NCBI GenBank assembly: GCA_964016885.1
Contig: OZ024743.1
Coordinates: 13,285,586-13,349,585 of the forward strand
From: Eledone cirrhosa
Taxonomy: Eukaryota; Mollusca; Cephalopoda; Octopoda; Eledonidae
Length of the DNA: 64,000 nucleotides
Direction of reading: 5' to 3'
The notes beneath the pieces were generated by a model. That model saw only the letters and a program-made list of their open reading frames with translations, was not told the DNA's origin and ran no database searches. Position 1 is the first letter of the stretch; each line of letters starts with the position of its first letter. Of this stretch, positions 62,091 through 64,000 are shown piece after piece. The translations under genes and the position numbers were made by a program.

Positions 62091-62960
62091 TTAAGTGTTC
62101 GATTTGTAGTGCGGAAATTTCTCTTTGAGTCTATGGTTACAATAAATTGATCTCTCAATTTTATTGTTGAGTAACCTATTCTTCGAACTTAAGATGTGGA
62201 ACAGCTCAAGGTCGCATAATCGACAGCTTCTCATACTACTGCGATATGGGGGCGCGTTTGATAATTTTTTCCACTTCAGGGTGTATTGATGGTTACTTTC
62301 CCTCAGTTGCCAGGTCTTGTTTGCAAGGGTAGTTACATAACGGTGCTGGGAATGTTTCATTGCGTAACGGTGTGTATACCAACGAGCTTTAAAAGTATTC
62401 CCAGTCGCTCCGATGTAATACCATTTCTGGTTGTCTGATTCCACTGTGCATTGGTAAACCAGGTGAGACTGCATACATTCATTTCGTAATGGACAGGTTT
62501 CAGGTAGGTGGCAGTTGCATTTCTTGTTATGGGCAACTTTGGCATTATTTGTGGGCTGCGATGCCTGATCAAGTGTGTTACGTTTTGTTTGCCTATTAGC
62601 GGGTGGTTGTGTATTAGATATTCTGTTGTGTTCGGTGGTAATTGTATTGTTATTGTTGTAAATTTGTGTTTTGGTGTTGTTATGTATCTTTTTAACGTTA
62701 AGCATCTTAATGTGTGCTTCTATATTTGGTGCCGTGGAGTAGGATAGTCTAATAGATTTAGTGTTAAGGATTTTGCTGTATTTATGTGAATCTGGAAAGT
62801 GCCTATTTATTATTCTAAAGAAAGTAGAGGGTAGGTTAGTACTAATAGAGGTGTTAAATATGGGATTATACCAAATATATTTTCTACTGCGTGCCTTGTT
62901 TGATTTCGATGTTGTACTTCTATTTGCCGTATACTTTGCAGTTCTATCAAAACTGACCAA
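62091..62960 (-). CDS. Penelope-like GIY-YIG endonuclease C-terminal region (5'-truncated)
   Basis: An open frame of about 289 codons on the minus strand without a stop. KYIWYNPIFNTSISTNL and FFRIINRHFPDSHKYSKILN then IRLSYSTAPNIEAHIKMLN are the conserved linker of one PLE group. CNCHLPETCPLRNECM supplies the cysteine cluster. VYQCTVESDNQKWYYIGATG with NTFKARWYTHR is the GIY-YIG core with its arginine, and RSCRLCDLELFHIL then LLNNKIE ends the domain. RT motifs are absent. The first codon at 62960 is a TTG and the frame continues into the right inverted repeat, so no native start is implied. Confidence 0.85.
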   Translation of the reverse strand: MVSFDRTAKYTANRSTTSKSNKARSRKYIWYNPIFNTSISTNLPSTFFRIINRHFPDSHKYSKILNTKSIRLSYSTAPNIEAHIKMLNVKKIHNNTKTQIYNNNNTITTEHNRISNTQPPANRQTKRNTLDQASQPTNNAKVAHNKKCNCHLPETCPLRNECMQSHLVYQCTVESDNQKWYYIGATGNTFKARWYTHRYAMKHSQHRYVTTLANKTWQLRESNHQYTLKWKKLSNAPPYRSSMRSCRLCDLELFHILSSKNRLLNNKIERSIYCNHRLKEKFPHYKSNT

Positions 62961-63309
62961 AGAATCTTTCCACCTCTACCCCTACCTCCACCTCAGTTTG
63001 TCATTCTACTTCCTACCTCTTCCCCCTTCCTCTCTCTATATATACTATGCCGTCCGCCCCCTCACCTCCTGATTCCTCTCTCTCTATACTAGTAAATACA
63101 ATTCCAAATAAATGTTTTTCTCTATATATTAAGAATTATTTCAAGAGTAACTCACTATTTTGAAAATTTGGACTGTGAACAACAATTATAATTGAGTGGC
63201 TGCTATTTGCAGTATAGCAATATAAGGTTGCACTTACCAATGAAACGGTCGTAAATACCTGGATTAAATCCTTCTCTTAATGCTTACCTGTGTTTTCTCT
63301 TTTATACTA

Positions 63310-63385
63310 ACCGTGCGTTGAAACCATCCATGAAACTGGCTTTCTTAACCAAAAACTGGATCACAATAAGCAATCTTTTGCTTCT

Positions 63386-63482
<97 letters not shown>

Positions 63483-63490
63483 GAGAGAGA
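63310..63490. repeat. Spacer and (TA)n right of PLE 2
   Basis: 80 bp of unique sequence, TA arrays 63391-63484 with two TATG-type breaks, then GA. Confidence 0.9.
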
Positions 63491-64000
63491 TAAGAAAGAT
63501 GTACAGCATAATCGAAGCTCTGTTTGCGGGCAAGTTAATGAATGCTGTCGGTCGGGAAGTGCAGCCAAAAGCACTCAATAAGTAATTTTACCTTAGAGTT
63601 ATAACATTACATTTAGACAGCTATGCAAATTGAAGCCAGCGACCGATAAGCGAGCCGCTAGGACCAGAACAACGAAAAAAACCGACTCAGGAGAAAGTTT
63701 GACACATATATATATAGAGAGAATTCACAAGAATCAAAGCTATGTTCAAAGCATTTATTCACTTACAATTGTTTCATCCAAACCTAGCCTTGGAGTCTTC
63801 GGAGCATTTTTCAATGTTTGTATACATAATTGACCTCCTTTCCAACGCAAGAGACATACAGATACATATATATATGGATGTACAATGGAGTGACATATAT
63901 TATACTATATTATTTCTGTATAGCAATTCAAATTCAAAATCAAAATCAAAATTAAAATTAAAACAAAATTAAAATACATTCGGCAGTTAACACAGATAAT
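63491..64000. other. No gene recognised
   Basis: Contains the direct repeat agaaagatgtacagcataat (about 63494) and an (AAATTC)n/(AAAATT)n run at 63927-63975. Otherwise nothing recognised. Confidence 0.4.

Larger units (their letters stand above)
61135..63309 (-). mobile_element. Second Penelope-like element with inverted terminal repeats
   Basis: The left arm (61135-61500) and right arm (62944-63309) are inverted copies of about 365 bp (tttggtcagttttgatag, gtggaggtaggggtagaggt, atttggactgtgaacaacaa, ctggattaaatccttctctt and others). They enclose a GIY-YIG reading frame on the minus strand. This is the same architecture as 49853-51647 but with unrelated arm sequence, hence a different PLE family. 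Confidence 0.88.

Overview
This window looks like octopus (coleoid cephalopod) nuclear DNA. It is AT-rich, has long (TA)n, (CA)n/(TG)n and (CT)n arrays, and has well over a dozen copies of a tRNA-derived SINE with an RNA polymerase III B-box and a conserved tail, of the kind described from Octopus (OK/OR families). It also holds Helitron, non-LTR, Penelope-like and hAT-type relics. No bacterial-style operon, CRISPR array or canonical tRNA/rRNA gene was seen. Species assignment is inference.

Layout. 1-4038 (minus) is a decayed Helitron: basic N-terminus, Rep domain with HUH and two-tyrosine motifs, and a Pif1-type helicase that runs off the left edge. 4.0-10 kb is non-coding with several SINEs. 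10.1-11.15 kb holds a TA-centred hairpin and the 3' end of a non-LTR retrotransposon. 11.15-12.43 kb is a head-to-tail pile of SINEs. 12.5-30.3 kb is intergenic or intronic DNA with microsatellites, SINEs (several with readable target-site duplications), a hAT MITE inside a SINE, and a 470-bp inverted-repeat element. 30.5-32.1 kb joins a non-LTR C-terminus to a Penelope-like GIY-YIG tail. 36.5-41.2 kb is a mosaic of inverted and direct repeats separated by (TA)n. 49.6-51.7 kb holds a perfect 60-bp palindrome and a Penelope-like element (PLE) with about 290-bp inverted terminal repeats. 59.6-61.0 kb is another inverted-repeat element. 61.1-63.3 kb is a second PLE with about 365-bp inverted repeats.

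The only host gene recognised is one coding exon at about 56078-57031 (plus). It encodes the N-terminal conserved part of a FAM167 (DIORA)-like protein and ends at a GTAAGT donor. The exon(s) for the C-terminal coiled-coil part are not visible downstream, so the last 7 kb is probably intron.

The most interesting signal is a set of hammerhead-ribozyme-like sequences (22169-22211 plus, 39677-39719 minus, 49730-49782 plus with an exact mirror on minus, 60884-60941 plus). Each lies in or beside an inverted-repeat element. All have a CUGANGA box, GAAA, a stem I that closes across the element, a short stem III and a UA cleavage step. PLEs are known to carry hammerhead ribozymes in their pseudo-LTRs, so the set probably marks a family of PLE-derived, largely non-autonomous inverted-repeat elements associated with TA arrays.
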